Source: Streptomyces sp. 6-11-2 (lineage in GTDB: Bacteria; Actinomycetota; Actinomycetes; Streptomycetales; Streptomycetaceae). From it: a stretch of 64,000 nt of DNA. The notes beneath the pieces are model-generated. The model made no database searches and was not told the origin of the DNA. It saw only the letters and a program-made list of their open reading frames with translations. The stretch covers positions 7,564,001 through 7,628,000 of the forward strand of contig NZ_BJOR01000001.1 of assembly GCF_006540305.1 (NCBI RefSeq), in the 5' to 3' direction. The translations under genes were made by a program, and so were the position numbers. Below, in pieces: positions 9,993 through 18,699 of the stretch (the stretch's first letter is position 1; each line of letters begins with the position of its first letter).

Positions 9993-10451
9993 GTGCCGTC
10001 CACCGAACTGAAGCACACGTTCCAGATCGCCGTGCCGCCGCAGGAGGTCTTCGCGCACCTGGCCGAACCGTCGCATTACATCGGCCTGTCGCCACTCCTC
10101 GTCGCCGTCCGCGACGTGCGCCGCAGTGGCAACACCGTGCACTACACGGCCGTGGAACGCTTCCGGTTCCTGGGGGTCCTGCGGCACGACAACATCATCG
10201 ACGTCACTCTCGTCGCCGCCCCGGACCGCCTCCCGCACTTCGCCGAGATCTCCGGCGAAGTCCGCAGCCCCGGCCGGGTCCGCATGAGCTACCGTTTCGC
10301 CATCGACCGCCACGCGGCCGGCAGCGTCGTCACCGACACCCTGCACCTGCACACGCCCCCGGGCCTGCTGCGCTTCGCCGCCTCCCAGGCGGGAGCGGTT
10401 CAGCAGGCCCGTGCCCGTGTGCTGACGGCGCGCCTGGCGCAGCCCGCCTGA
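9993..10451 (+). CDS. SRPBCC (START-like) family protein
   Basis: A 152-residue protein with the pattern of the SRPBCC helix-grip fold: an N-terminal strand (ELKHTFQIAVPPQEVFAHLA), the VFAHLAEPSHYIGLSP helix region, several middle strands, and a long C-terminal helix (AASQAGAVQQARARVLTARL) that would close a hydrophobic cavity. The GTG start at 9993 is chosen because GAGGAGGG lies 7 nt upstream; longer frames run into IS701 debris. Such proteins bind hydrophobic ligands or act in polyketide or aromatic metabolism. No specific ligand can be inferred. Confidence 0.8.
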   Translation: MPSTELKHTFQIAVPPQEVFAHLAEPSHYIGLSPLLVAVRDVRRSGNTVHYTAVERFRFLGVLRHDNIIDVTLVAAPDRLPHFAEISGEVRSPGRVRMSYRFAIDRHAAGSVVTDTLHLHTPPGLLRFAASQAGAVQQARARVLTARLAQPA

Positions 10452-10610
10452 CGGCCGCTTGGCAGGCCGCCACCGGCACGCCCTGAAACCTGAAACCGGC
10501 ACGATTGCGCATGCGTTTCGCCACGGCCGCGATGGTGTCAGGCCGCTCTCAACAGCGGCCTGACCGTCCATCCCGACGAACCTCACCTTTTTCGCCGGAG
10601 AGAGCTGAGC

Positions 10611-11267
10611 CTAGGCCCGAGGTGTGCCGTCCCAGCGCCATGTGGTCAGGCGAGAGCGTCCGGACAGTTCGGCACGTCCGGTGGCCCACAACAGGGTGGG
10701 CCAGGGTTCCGTGGATTTTGGAGCGTCTGGAAACAGCCGGGCGAGTACGCGCGCGCACAGGTCGGCGGGTGGGTTCCAGGCGAGGCCGAGCCCTTGCCCC
10801 AGGTCGTGCGTGTGTACCAGGGTCTCCACGATTCCCATGGCGGCGAAGCCCTCGGGGTCGGACATGCCGAAGACGTGGTGAGCGCGGGTCTGCGGCGGCC
10901 TGGTGCGCACCATGGCGACCAGCAGCGCACCACTCGCCTCCAACACCTGCAACAGGCCGGCGGGCCCCGCCTCACGGTTGGCGTGAATGGCGTTCGCCGG
11001 GCCGCCTGGCCGTCGGCTCTCCCACACGAAGGGCACCTCCCCATCCAACGGCGGTGCTGTGGGGCCCAGTTGCGTGGCGTACGCGAAGAGGTCGTCGCTG
11101 AGGTGCTCGACGGTCTCCCAGCAGTCCCATGCCAGCGAACCGGCCCTACCGTCCCACGCGGCTGGGGGCGCCTCGCGAAGGGCCTTCACAGCGAGCTGCA
11201 CGGCAAGGTCGAGGTCGTCCGCAGTGACAGGGGACGGGGAGCGGCCAGTCTCGGCTGATCGGGACAT
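10611..11267 (-). CDS. DinB / maleylpyruvate-isomerase-like protein
   Basis: A 218-residue protein of the mycothiol-dependent maleylpyruvate isomerase/DinB four-helix family. Family-like segments are SLAWDCWETVEHLSDDLFAY (His-containing metal-site helix) and MGIVETLVHTHDLGQGLGL, whose HTHD supplies further candidate metal ligands. A PPADLCARVLARLFPD helix follows, ending in LLWATGRAELSG. The ATG at 11267 (MSRSAETGRS) is preferred; the longer frame has no better signal. Family members use mycothiol or act as thiol transferases, but this one's substrate is unknown. Confidence 0.8.
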   Translation of the reverse strand: MSRSAETGRSPSPVTADDLDLAVQLAVKALREAPPAAWDGRAGSLAWDCWETVEHLSDDLFAYATQLGPTAPPLDGEVPFVWESRRPGGPANAIHANREAGPAGLLQVLEASGALLVAMVRTRPPQTRAHHVFGMSDPEGFAAMGIVETLVHTHDLGQGLGLAWNPPADLCARVLARLFPDAPKSTEPWPTLLWATGRAELSGRSRLTTWRWDGTPRA

Positions 11268-11840
11268 GGCAGGACCGTACCGCGACCGGAAGGAGTCGCG
11301 CCCTTCCTTTGTCACGGGCCGCGCCTCTCGTCGACGAGGTGAAGGCCGGGACCGGCAGCGCGATGACCGACGAGGTCGGCGTCATCGCAGATATCAACAG
11401 GAGGGCACCCCCGCCTTGCCCCGATGATGGAGCTTGCTCCGCTTTGGTGGAAACCGTCAGCAGTCGCTGCGAAGCGCACCAGCCTTCGGTGAACCCGTTG
11501 CGCAATTGGGTGAATGCGCACACTCTCGATCTCGTCCGGGGCCTGTGGGGTGGAGCTCCCGAGGGGCAGCCTGATCAGGGCCTGCCGTTCGGCCGCGGGA
11601 CGGAGTGGTGGGCGTGTCGCCCAGCCGTGACAACACCCGACAAGCTCGACGACGTCCGCTACGTCGTCGACGACTTCCAAGCCTGCAGCGACTTCCAACG
11701 AGTGACGCCAGGTTCGAGGAGAACCTGGCGACCGCGCGGGCGTACCACGAACAGCACTTCCGCCTCGCGATGATCTCGAACCTGGCGTAGCGAACAACCG
11801 GCGAAAGCACCGTAGCCTGGTTCGACCCGTGACCTAACAC
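11268..11840. other. gene-poor stretch with a possible helicase-associated-domain scrap
   Basis: About 570 bp without a convincing gene. On the plus strand near 11710-11790 the frame reads RFEENLATARAYHEQHFRLA before a stop. This is reminiscent of the helicase-associated repeat of Streptomyces helicase-like proteins (RFEENLAAAR motif). The match is about 20 residues, so it is at best a remnant. Confidence 0.3.
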
Positions 11841-12284
11841 TCATTCAGGCAGGGCGTCGTCTGATGCGCCAGGCTCCAGTTTCACGATGGGGAACTTGCG
11901 CGAAGTCCTGGTCTCGTACTGAGCGCTGTCGGGCCAGTACGCCGACCAGATTCCGTAGAGACGTTCCCAATCGGGCGACGCATGCGTGACAAGGGTAGGG
12001 GTCGTTTCGAGGATCTGTTTTCCCACCTCGATGGTTACCTTGGGCATGGCGGCGACGTTGCTCACCCACGCTGGATCTCTTTCCGCGCCGCGTGCGGTGC
12101 CGCAGACGAGGAAACAGTTACCGTCGGCCGCGTACACCAGGGGGTTCACCCGCTTCTGGCCGGTACGGCGGCCGACCGTGTGCAGGAGCAACAGGTTCTT
12201 GCCCGCGAAGAAGCCTCCTACAATGCCGCCCTGCGCCCGGAACTGGGCAATGACCTGCTTGTTTACTTCGTTGACGTTAGTCAT
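11841..12284 (-). CDS. deazaflavin (F420)-dependent nitroreductase-like protein
   Basis: A 147-residue protein of the DUF385/Ddn-like family, split-barrel F420- or flavin-binding proteins widespread in actinobacteria. Diagnostic segments are VNKQVIAQFRAQGG, LLLLHTVGRRTGQKRVNPL (the cofactor-binding strand and TxGRxSG-like loop), YAADGNCFLVCGTARGAERD and PAWVSNVAAMPKVTIEVG. Length is normal for the family. Substrate unknown. It is transcribed away from the tRNA and stands alone. Confidence 0.9.
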   Translation of the reverse strand: MTNVNEVNKQVIAQFRAQGGIVGGFFAGKNLLLLHTVGRRTGQKRVNPLVYAADGNCFLVCGTARGAERDPAWVSNVAAMPKVTIEVGKQILETTPTLVTHASPDWERLYGIWSAYWPDSAQYETRTSRKFPIVKLEPGASDDALPE

Positions 12285-12735
12285 GTCCGCCTCTTCGTGG
12301 CCGAGGACCTGTCTTGCTATTAGCTAACCAGTGAGGTAAGCGGCTGCGCCGAGCCACGCCGAAGCTGTGCAACGCCGTACACCCCGGGCTCCGAAGACCA
12401 GGACTGCGGCGACGGCAGTGACCAAGCATGGAGGCAGGAAAACGCCAGGATGAGGCAGCCGAACATGACGAGGACGGGGGGATGGCGCGCACCAGGCGGC
12501 CCCCGGCGGGCGAGGGTGAAGACGGAGGCGCAGGCGCGCTGCCACTGCGCCGGCGGCCGGCGGAGCGGCAGCCGCCCGGCAGGACTTGCTGGGCGGCGTC
12601 CAAGCAAGCAGCGTCTGTGGGGAACTTGGCCCCCAGCGCGTCCAGGGCGTGGGTCATCTGGGCCTTCACCTCGTCGGCGGCTGCCCTCGATGCCAGCTTC
12701 AGCCATATGTATGTGTAGAGTGATCGTATCGACGA
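12285..12735. other. intergenic region before the tRNA
   Basis: About 450 bp. Overlapping open frames on both strands have no family resemblance and poor amino-acid composition. The tRNA promoter should lie in the last 60 bp (AT-richer TATGTATGTG stretch near 12708). Confidence 0.45.
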
Positions 12736-12809
12736 CGCGGGGTGGAGCAGCTCGGTAGCTCGCTGGGCTCATAACCCAGAGGTCGCAGGTTCAAATCCTG
12801 TCCCCGCTA
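12736..12809 (+). tRNA. initiator-type tRNA-Met (CAT anticodon)
   Basis: The 74-nt sequence folds as a cloverleaf: acceptor 5' CGCGGGG against CCCCGC, D stem GAGC/GCTC, anticodon stem CTGGG/CCCAG around loop CTCATAA, T arm GCAGG-TTCAAAT-CCTGT. Two initiator hallmarks are present: the first base (C) is not Watson-Crick paired (opposite T), and three consecutive G:C pairs border the anticodon loop. CCA is not encoded. A strong terminator follows immediately. Confidence 0.95.
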
Positions 12810-12816
12810 CGAGATG

Positions 12817-12850
12817 GAGAGGGCCCGGAATCCGGGCCCTCTCTTGTTTC
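12817..12850 (+). terminator. Rho-independent terminator after tRNA-fMet
   Basis: A 13-nt arm GAGAGGGCCCGGA (12817-12829) is perfectly complementary to 12831-12843 and is followed by TTGTTTC. It begins eight bases after the tRNA. Confidence 0.9.
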
Positions 12851-13144
12851 CGCTGTGCATGCGTTGAGGGTCCGCACCGCCGATGGGGCCTCCCCTGCGA
12901 ACCACGGTCGTGGGTGTCAGGCAGAGGGCGAGCAGGGGGGGCGCGGGGCCGTGGCTGGTTCCCTGTTCCGGTCGCGGCTTCGTGAGCGGGAGTATTGAGG
13001 CTGGTCACGAGCCGTAGCCTCCGCCCGCCAAGGCGTTGGTGCCGACCTGCATCGCAGGCGGGACGGCGGCCGGAGCGTCGAGCTAAAGGAGCTGCGGCGC
13101 AGTTGGTGCCTGACAGGCGGACCGCCGGTCAGTCGATTCCCCGG

Positions 13145-13519
13145 TCAGCCTGTGCGGCGGGAGCGGGCCAGGGCCAGCTGGCCGAGGACTGCGGCGATCA
13201 GCCCCAGCACCAAGGCCAGGGCGCCACCGACTACTCCGTTGCCGGTGCCAGGACCACCGTCGGCGACGGCCAGGTTCAGCGTGCCGACGACGATGCCGAA
13301 CAGCCCCGCCACCATGGCCACGAGGGCCCTGCTTCGCCTGTTGCCGGCGCCGATGCGACCGGCGGAGCGGGCCAGGGCCAGCCCGATGACCACGCCGGCC
13401 AGCGCCACGAGTGCGGCCGTGCCACCCACGAGTCGTCCGGTGGTCAGACTGTAAACGGCTGCCGACTGGACCGAGTCATGCGCGGACGCCGGCGCAGCAA
13501 GCACAAATCGGACTGACAT
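13145..13519 (-). CDS. DUF6223-like small membrane protein
   Basis: A 124-residue protein with an N-terminal signal-like segment (MSVRFVLAAPASAHDSVQSA) and three hydrophobic helices (about residues 30-52, 66-88 and 95-118). The last two are joined by a Gly-rich loop (ADGGPGTGNGVVGGALALV). This layout matches a Streptomyces family I recall as DUF6223; the name is from memory, the topology from the sequence. Function unknown. It lies just downstream of the duplicated ML-like cassette, on the same strand. Confidence 0.65.
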   Translation of the reverse strand: MSVRFVLAAPASAHDSVQSAAVYSLTTGRLVGGTAALVALAGVVIGLALARSAGRIGAGNRRSRALVAMVAGLFGIVVGTLNLAVADGGPGTGNGVVGGALALVLGLIAAVLGQLALARSRRTG

Positions 13520-13785
13520 GAGGGGCTCCTCCTACGGCTGGACGTCGTCCGATCATGTCTGCCAGACCCACAGCTGGTCGTCCGGCGGGCGTAGGCAATT
13601 CGCGCTGCCACCGATGCCGCATCCGGCTACCGCGGACGCTGCGGGAGTCGCGAAGGTACCGCGTGTGCGGTACCAGGCCGATCATCCACACTGGGTTGGG
13701 CGGGAGTGGGCCGGGCGGAGACGGGTTTCGTGAGGTTGCGGGCCGTGCTGTTGTTGGTGGTGTGTGCAGGGGGTGGGGGCTTTGG

Positions 13786-14268
13786 TCACACTGCCCGGCT
13801 GAGGTCTCTGTCGAATTCGTGGTGGCTGGGTGAGCCGATGTTGTCGCTGGTGGCGGTCCATCTGTGGCTGAAGGCGACGGGGATGTCGAGGGCGAGGAAG
13901 TTCTTGCCGTCCGCTGTGTGGGCGCGTAGGTGGAGTCGGTGTCTGGCGACGGGCACGGTCTGGGGGATGTGGAGGTTCCAGGTCTGTTTCCACGGTCCGG
14001 CGGGTGGTTGGGCGTCACCCGACAGGCTGGTGCCCATGCTTGCCAGCAGGTCGGGCAGCTTGTAGCTTTTGTCCAGTATTTTCATGGGGCCGATCTTCAT
14101 GATGACCCGGCAGGTGACCTGGGTCAGGTCGACCGTCTCTTTGAGATGGCACTCCATGTCCCAGCGGACTTGGTGTCCGAGGCGTGGCAGTGCCGGGGTG
14201 CATGTGATGTCGAGGATGTCCATGACGTAGCTGTCGTCGCTCGAGTCCTCCACCAGGCGGTTGTTCAT
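13786..14268 (-). CDS. ML-like (MD-2/NPC2-type) lipid-binding domain protein, copy A
   Basis: A 160-residue protein without signal peptide or membrane segment. Residues about 18-130 follow the strand pattern of ML-domain proteins (PG/PI transfer protein, NPC2): DILDITCTPALPRLGHQV, then CHLKETVDL, VIMKIGPMKILDKSYKLPDL, a G-x-W turn, LHIPQTVPVARHRLHLRAHT, ADGKNFLALDIPVAFS. The disulfide cysteines of eukaryotic ML proteins are mostly absent, as suits a cytoplasmic form. The homology is my reading, not searched. ATG 14268 is chosen because the duplicate gene keeps the matching ATG. It lies about 370 bp downstream of the secreted Gly-rich gene. Confidence 0.6.
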   Translation of the reverse strand: MNNRLVEDSSDDSYVMDILDITCTPALPRLGHQVRWDMECHLKETVDLTQVTCRVIMKIGPMKILDKSYKLPDLLASMGTSLSGDAQPPAGPWKQTWNLHIPQTVPVARHRLHLRAHTADGKNFLALDIPVAFSHRWTATSDNIGSPSHHEFDRDLSRAV

Positions 14269-14644
14269 AGGAGTCACCCCGTGTCTTGGGTGCGGAATGT
14301 GCCCTGTGGTCGTGTGGCTTTCCGTGCCGTCCTGCCTCCGTGTGGGTGTGGTCATGCCGGGTCGGGGGAGTTGCACCAGGTATGCAGCTTTTTGCTTCCA
14401 TCACCCGTTTGGGCTCACCCGGCCGCCGCGGCAGGGGCCGGTGACCCTCGCGGGGGAACACCGCCAACTGGGGATGTTTCAGCAGGAATCCCCTTGAGGG
14501 TGAACCGGTGAGGCGGGAGGAAGTCGGCGCGGGCAGCCTCGCAGCGCCTTCTGGTCGGTTTAGCATGGCGTGCAAGGTGCGTGGACCGTCGGGAAAAGGG
14601 GCAGGCGGGCGCCACGTGCCGGGTGCCCCGAGGGGTCTGAGACC

Positions 14645-14679
14645 AGAACCCCGGCCCGATTACGGCGGGCCGGGGTTCT
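14645..14679 (-). terminator. strong hairpin terminator after secreted protein A
   Basis: A 14-bp perfect stem AGAACCCCGGCCCG (14645-14658) pairs with 14666-14679 around a 7-nt loop. It lies 27 bp past the stop of the Gly-rich gene and is conserved in the second cassette copy. Confidence 0.85.
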
Positions 14680-14705
14680 ATATGCTGCTCATGGCGTGGC
14701 TGGGT

Positions 14706-15299
14706 TTAGAAGTCGTCGAAGTCGAAGTCGAAGTCTTCACCGTGGTGGCGCTTGACCACCCGGAAGCTGCCCACCACTCCGTCCTTGACGTGGATGCCCT
14801 TGGTGTGGTGCACCTTGACGCCGTTGGCTTCGCTGTGGGGGCCGACGGTGGCGACGGGGGCGCCGTTGTCGCAGGTCGCGCCGCGGAAGAACTCGACGGC
14901 CCGCTTGCTGTCGTTGCGGATGTTGAAGCTCTTGGAGCCCAGGCCGCTCACCACGGTGATGCAGCCGTCTGGCTGGGCGGAGAACGACCGCTCGTTGATG
15001 AAGATCCTGCCGATCTCGTGGTGGCGACGCTTGCCGTGCTCGCCGCCCTGGCCACCCTCGCCGCGCTCGCCGCCTTCGCCGCCGCGGCCGCCGCGGCCGC
15101 CGCCCTCGTTGCCCTTGCCCTGTCCGGACTCGCCGCCCATCGGCGCCTGGGCGGGAGCCTGCTGGACGACGGCCGGAGCCGCCGGGGCCGCCTGGGGCGC
15201 CGGCGCGGGGGCGGCGGTGGCGTAGGTGATGCCGGTCGCGGCGAGTGCCGCAGCGGCGCAGACGGCCGCGGTGACGGCGGTGGAACGGGTCATGATCAT
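14706..15299 (-). CDS. secreted Gly/Glu/Arg-rich protein, copy A
   Basis: A 197-residue exported protein. It has a signal peptide (MIMTRSTAVTAAVCAAAALA, Ala-rich with likely cleavage near ATAAP), an Ala/Pro/Gln linker, a low-complexity Gly-Glu-Arg tract (about residues 55-95), a KRRHHEIGRIFINER motif, and a compact C-terminal domain. That domain has two cysteines (DGCITV and ATCDNG), which could form a disulfide, and the protein ends in an Asp/Phe tail (DFDFDFDDF). AGGAGCAAGAC lies just before the ATG. The family is one I know only as Streptomyces hypotheticals. Function unknown; extracellular or wall-associated by inference. Confidence 0.85.
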   Translation of the reverse strand: MIMTRSTAVTAAVCAAAALAATGITYATAAPAPAPQAAPAAPAVVQQAPAQAPMGGESGQGKGNEGGGRGGRGGEGGERGEGGQGGEHGKRRHHEIGRIFINERSFSAQPDGCITVVSGLGSKSFNIRNDSKRAVEFFRGATCDNGAPVATVGPHSEANGVKVHHTKGIHVKDGVVGSFRVVKRHHGEDFDFDFDDF

Positions 15300-15352
15300 G
15301 GTGTCTTGCTCCTGTCTCAGAGAGGCCGGCTTTTGCGGCCGGCGTGTGATTG

Positions 15353-15380
15353 AACGTACTGACCGCTCCCAAAGCTGTCA
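15353..15380 (-). promoter_or_regulatory. candidate promoter of secreted protein A
   Basis: On the minus strand TGACAG (15380-15375) and TACGTT (15358-15353) are 16 bp apart, fitting a housekeeping-type -35/-10 pair. Both elements and their spacing are kept in the second cassette. A GCCGGC inverted repeat (15325-15343) in the leader can form a hairpin. Confidence 0.5.
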
Positions 15381-15508
15381 TTTCGGGCGGATCGGAATGG
15401 CTGGTGTGGGGGAGCCGAATGGGGTACCCAGAGCACCCGGCGGCACGGTTTTCCAGCTACTGACGACACGTCAATCCTCAAGAAGTTTCGGGCAGATTGA
15501 TGAGGGAT

Positions 15509-15532
15509 TAGGCCTTCAAGGTGATCTCTGAT
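15509..15532. promoter_or_regulatory. conserved upstream block of the cassette (copy A)
   Basis: A block about 24 bp long containing TTAGGCCTTCAAGGTGATC is almost identical about 130 bp further upstream of both cassette promoters (copy B at 18459-18481). Its conservation amid diverged DNA suggests a regulator-binding site or a second promoter. Confidence 0.4.
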
Positions 15533-15659
15533 GCCTGATCACCCGTGCGGCAGCGAGTCGCCTGGAATTACCAGCGCGAAAGACTCATCAGATTCCGGGA
15601 CGGGCGGGGCACGGACCGGATCACGTGGGCCCTGCCCCGATGACGCCCCCTCACCCGGC

Positions 15660-16633
15660 GGGCGCCGGCGTTCGGCAGGTCCGCCGGTGGGGGTCCGGCA
15701 TTCCGTCAGGGCCGCAGCCCAAGGGTTGCGAGGCCTTGACCGGGTTGCTCGCTTGAGGACCTCGAAGCCTTGGGTTTCACCGCACCCCGTGCGCTGCCCT
15801 GCCACTGTGAGGCGCCGGCGTGCGTTCATGGATCGGCGGCTTCTGCCGACCGGGGATCGGCGTCAGCGGTGCCGGTGAGCGCGGCCGGTCGGTGCTGGTG
15901 AACCGGTCCGGCACGTCGATTTGGTGACCCTGCAGCAGCTGCCGGACGTGAGCGTGCCGGTCCGGGGCACGGATCGTCAGGTCCGCCAGTGCTCGGGCCA
16001 CAAGGTGGGAACGAGGTCCCACACCCGCGCGGGGAGGGAGGTTGCAGCGGGCCTGCCCAGCCTGTCCCCACGACCCATGCCGCGGCGCCGATGCCGGCCA
16101 AGAGGCCAAAAGCTCCCGCACGTTTTCCACAAGGTGCGGGTCTTGCTGGTGGCGGAGCTGCCGAACGAGGACCGCGATACCTCGTCGCGCACCCGCCCGG
16201 CCAGATCCTGCCCCTCCCATGAGGCCCGGCGGCCCAGCGGCCCACCCTCGTGGCCACGGGCACGGCAGCAGTCTGCCGGGGTCGGCAGGGATGGGTATCG
16301 CTTCGTCGCCCACCCGGCCCCGGCAGCCTCCGTATCGTCATTCATTGCACCCCTCAACCCCCGGCTTTTCGCCTTCCAGTCGGGCGCCAACAGCGCTAAC
16401 AATCAGTTGAGTTGACGGATCGTCGTACGTCGGAGTCGATCTACGCCTGGGCTCGGCGTGGACAGCGAGCCAGCCGACTGCCCCGGCAACCACGTGTCGG
16501 AGGATGCCCGCTCCGGTGATCGCCGAGCGGATCGGCTGGCTCTACCTACTACCGCCACTGCGCAAGCGCCTCGCGCTGATCCGACCCAGTACGTCGGCAT
16601 CGAGCAAGGGCACCGGCGCCGGGCGCCGCTGAG
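15660..16633. other. gene-poor region between the two cassette copies
   Basis: Nearly 1 kb. One minus-strand frame (about 15950-16313) contains a protein-like stretch (AVLVRQLRHQQDPHLVENVR), and another frame starts MNDDTEAAGAGWATKRYPSL near 16345. Together they could be a frameshifted small gene, but I recognise no family and do not call it. Confidence 0.35.
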
Positions 16634-16837
16634 TCACAGCGTCCACCAGCAATACAAGCTCAGGCCGTTTGACTGAGCGCGCTGAGCCAGTTCGGCCAGG
16701 TTCTCCAAAAGGCTGGCCGTGACCTCGACGCTGATCCCCATCTGCCGGAGTTCATCGGTCATCGACCACAGCTCGGCAAACCGAACGAGGTCGTTCTGCG
16801 TCGCCGTGACGAGGGCATCGACCAGGGTGTCCGACAT
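16634..16837 (-). CDS. small hypothetical protein, 67 aa
   Basis: The frame starting at ATG 16837 encodes MSDTLVDALVTATQNDLVRF, a helical middle (ELRQMGISVEVTASLLENLA) and ends LYCWWTL. Codon choice is strongly G/C at third positions and the helices look amphipathic, so it is likely real. No domain is recognised. There is no obvious ribosome-binding site, and a GTG three codons upstream is an alternative start. Confidence 0.45.
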   Translation of the reverse strand: MSDTLVDALVTATQNDLVRFAELWSMTDELRQMGISVEVTASLLENLAELAQRAQSNGLSLYCWWTL

Positions 16838-16869
16838 GCTGACCACGAACGGCGGGCCGTCCTCCGGCT

Positions 16870-17219
16870 CTGACAGCAGCTGTCCGGAACGCGCTTCTCA
16901 TGGTCGGCTGGGCGGTCGGCTGCCTGGGTTCACTGAGGTTCGTCGGGGGATGCTCCTGCGGAGGGGCGACGTCAAGTACCTGCGGATCGGGACCGGCCTG
17001 GGTCATGTCACGCGGATCGAGTTCCTCGAGCGGAAGGGGTGCGGCCACGCTGCCCCAGCGCGTCCCGTGGCCTCGCCGCGTGGTCCGCTGGATCGTGACC
17101 GGCCCGGGCCCGCTCCCCGGTTGGTGGCGGCATGCGGGGGTGAACGTGATGTCGAGGATGTCCATGACGTGGTTGTCGTCGCTCGTACCTTCCACCAGGC
17201 AGTTGCTCGTCTCGCACAT
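16870..17219 (-). pseudogene. decayed second copy of the ML-like gene
   Basis: The frame from ATG 17219 starts MCETSNCLVEGTSDDNHVMD and ILDITFTP, clearly the same protein as copy A (NRLVEDSSDDSYVMDILDIT). After about 30 codons the similarity ends and the sequence becomes Pro/Arg-rich, with the lipid-cavity strands gone. The nucleotide similarity to copy A continues on both sides, showing that this is the partner of a segmental duplication. Any residual product would lack the ML fold. Confidence 0.65.
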
Positions 17220-17592
17220 CCCCTGGTGTCTCGCGTGGGGAAAGGGAAAGCGCCTGTGGTCGCGTGGCCGGTCACTCCGCCCTGGGATTGGTGCTTGTCG
17301 TGGCGAGCCAGGTCGGGGGAGGGGCACCGGGTGTGCGGCTTTCGCCTTTCGTCACCCGTTCGGGCTCACCCGGGCGTCGCGGGGTGAGCGGTGGACGCTA
17401 TGGAAGAACACCGCCAACTGGGTGTGTTCCAGCGGGAGTCTGCTTGGGGGTGAACCGGTGAAGCGGGAGGTGGTCGGCGCGGGCAGCCTCGCAGTGCCTT
17501 CGGGCCGGTTTTAGTATGGCGTGAAAGGCGCGTGGACCGCGAAGCGGCGGTCGGGTGTGGGCGCCACGTGCCGGTGCCCGGGGGCTGAGACC

Positions 17593-17627
17593 AGAACCCC
17601 GGCCCGATTGCGGCGGGCCGGGGTTCT
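17593..17627 (-). terminator. strong hairpin terminator after secreted protein B
   Basis: The same 14-bp stem as in copy A: AGAACCCCGGCCCG (17593-17606), 7-nt loop, complement 17614-17627. It lies 26 bp after the stop codon. Confidence 0.85.
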
Positions 17628-17652
17628 CGATGGTTCGCTTGACGGGGCTGGT

Positions 17653-18249
17653 TCAGAAGTCGTCGAAGCCGAAGTCGTCGAAGTCGAAGTCGCCCTTGTG
17701 GTGACCGACCACTCGGATGCTGGCCACGACTCCGTCCTTGACGAATACGCCTCCGGAGTGTCCGGGCTTGACGCCGTTGGCTTCGCTGCGGGGGCCGACG
17801 GTGGCGACGGGCGCGCCGTTGTCGCAGGTCACGCCGCGGAAGACCTCGACGGTCCGCTTGCTCTCGTTACGGATGTTGAGGCTCTTGGAGCCCAGGCCGC
17901 TGAGCACGGTGATGCAGCCGTCCGGGGCGGCGGAGTACGTCCGCTCGTTGATGAAGATCCTGCCGATCTCGTGGTGGCGGCGCTTGCCGTGCTCGCCGCG
18001 CTCACCACCCTCGCCGCGCTCACCACCCTCGCCACGCTCGCCGCCGCGGCCGCCGCCCTCGTTGCCCTTGCCCTGTCCGCCCTCGCCGCCCATCGGGGCG
18101 TAGTCCGGAGCGGGTGCCTGCTGGGCGACGGCCGGGGCCATCTGGGGAACCGATGCGGGGGTGGCGGCGGCGTAGGTGATGCCGGTCGCGGCGAGTGCGG
18201 AAGCGGCGGAGATGGCCGCCGTGACCGCGGTGGAACGGGTCATGATCAT
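17653..18249 (-). CDS. secreted Gly/Glu/Arg-rich protein, copy B
   Basis: A 198-residue paralogue of the protein at 14706-15299. It has the same signal peptide (MIMTRSTAVTAAISAASALA), the same low-complexity Gly-Glu-Arg tract with a clearer GGERGE hexapeptide repeat, the KRRHHEIGRIFINER motif, and the same two cysteines. Its acidic aromatic tail is longer (GDFDFDDFGFDDF). Start and AGGAG-type ribosome site are conserved. The coding part is better conserved than most of the flanking DNA, indicating selection on the protein. Its downstream ML-like partner is decayed, so this copy may act alone or with the ML protein of copy A. Confidence 0.85.
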   Translation of the reverse strand: MIMTRSTAVTAAISAASALAATGITYAAATPASVPQMAPAVAQQAPAPDYAPMGGEGGQGKGNEGGGRGGERGEGGERGEGGERGEHGKRRHHEIGRIFINERTYSAAPDGCITVLSGLGSKSLNIRNESKRTVEVFRGVTCDNGAPVATVGPRSEANGVKPGHSGGVFVKDGVVASIRVVGHHKGDFDFDDFGFDDF

Positions 18250-18301
18250 GACGTCTTGCTCCTCTCTCTGAGGGGCCGGCTGTGAAAGCCGACGTGTGAT
18301 G

Positions 18302-18329
18302 AACGTAATGACCACCCCCAAAGCTGTCA
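18302..18329 (-). promoter_or_regulatory. candidate promoter of secreted protein B
   Basis: TGACAG (18329-18324) and TACGTT (18307-18302) on the minus strand with 16-bp spacing, identical to the elements in front of copy A. Confidence 0.5.
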
Positions 18330-18699
18330 TTTCGGGTACATCGGAAGGGCTGGCGCGGGGGAGCCGAACGGGGTACCCAGAGCACCTTCAGGTCCGGCTC
18401 GCTGCGTGCTGACGGCACGTCAATCTTGTGATAATTGCGGACAGATTGATGAGGCGTTAGGCCTTCAAGGTGATCTCTGACGCCTGCTCACCCATGCGGC
18501 AGCGGGTCGCCTGGAAGTGCCGCCCCGGACGACTCGTCAGATCCCGGGACGGGCGTGGCGCGCACGGGATCACGGCAACCCCCGCCTTCCGGGGTCTTGT
18601 GCCCAATTTGGCCGCCGTCCGGTTGTGGACCGGGCGACCGTCCGGTGGTCAAGAGAGTGAGAGCCCCGAGGCCGGACCCCCATGACGCCCCCTCACCTG

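Noticed and set aside
12320..12772. 150-codon minus-strand frame before the tRNA
   Set aside because: It overlaps the tRNA at its start and shows no family resemblance; a short KFPTDAAC stretch recalled IS1595 zinc-ribbon starts but nothing else matched.
12769..13008. Minus-strand open frame ending in VAGTGFEPATSGL
   Set aside because: This C terminus is the well-known spurious translation of the antisense strand of a tRNA gene; the frame overlaps tRNA-fMet.
15921..16415. Overlapping frames around 16 kb considered as a gene
   Set aside because: Short protein-like stretches appear in two different frames, with no recognisable family or start signal; left as uncertain intergenic DNA.
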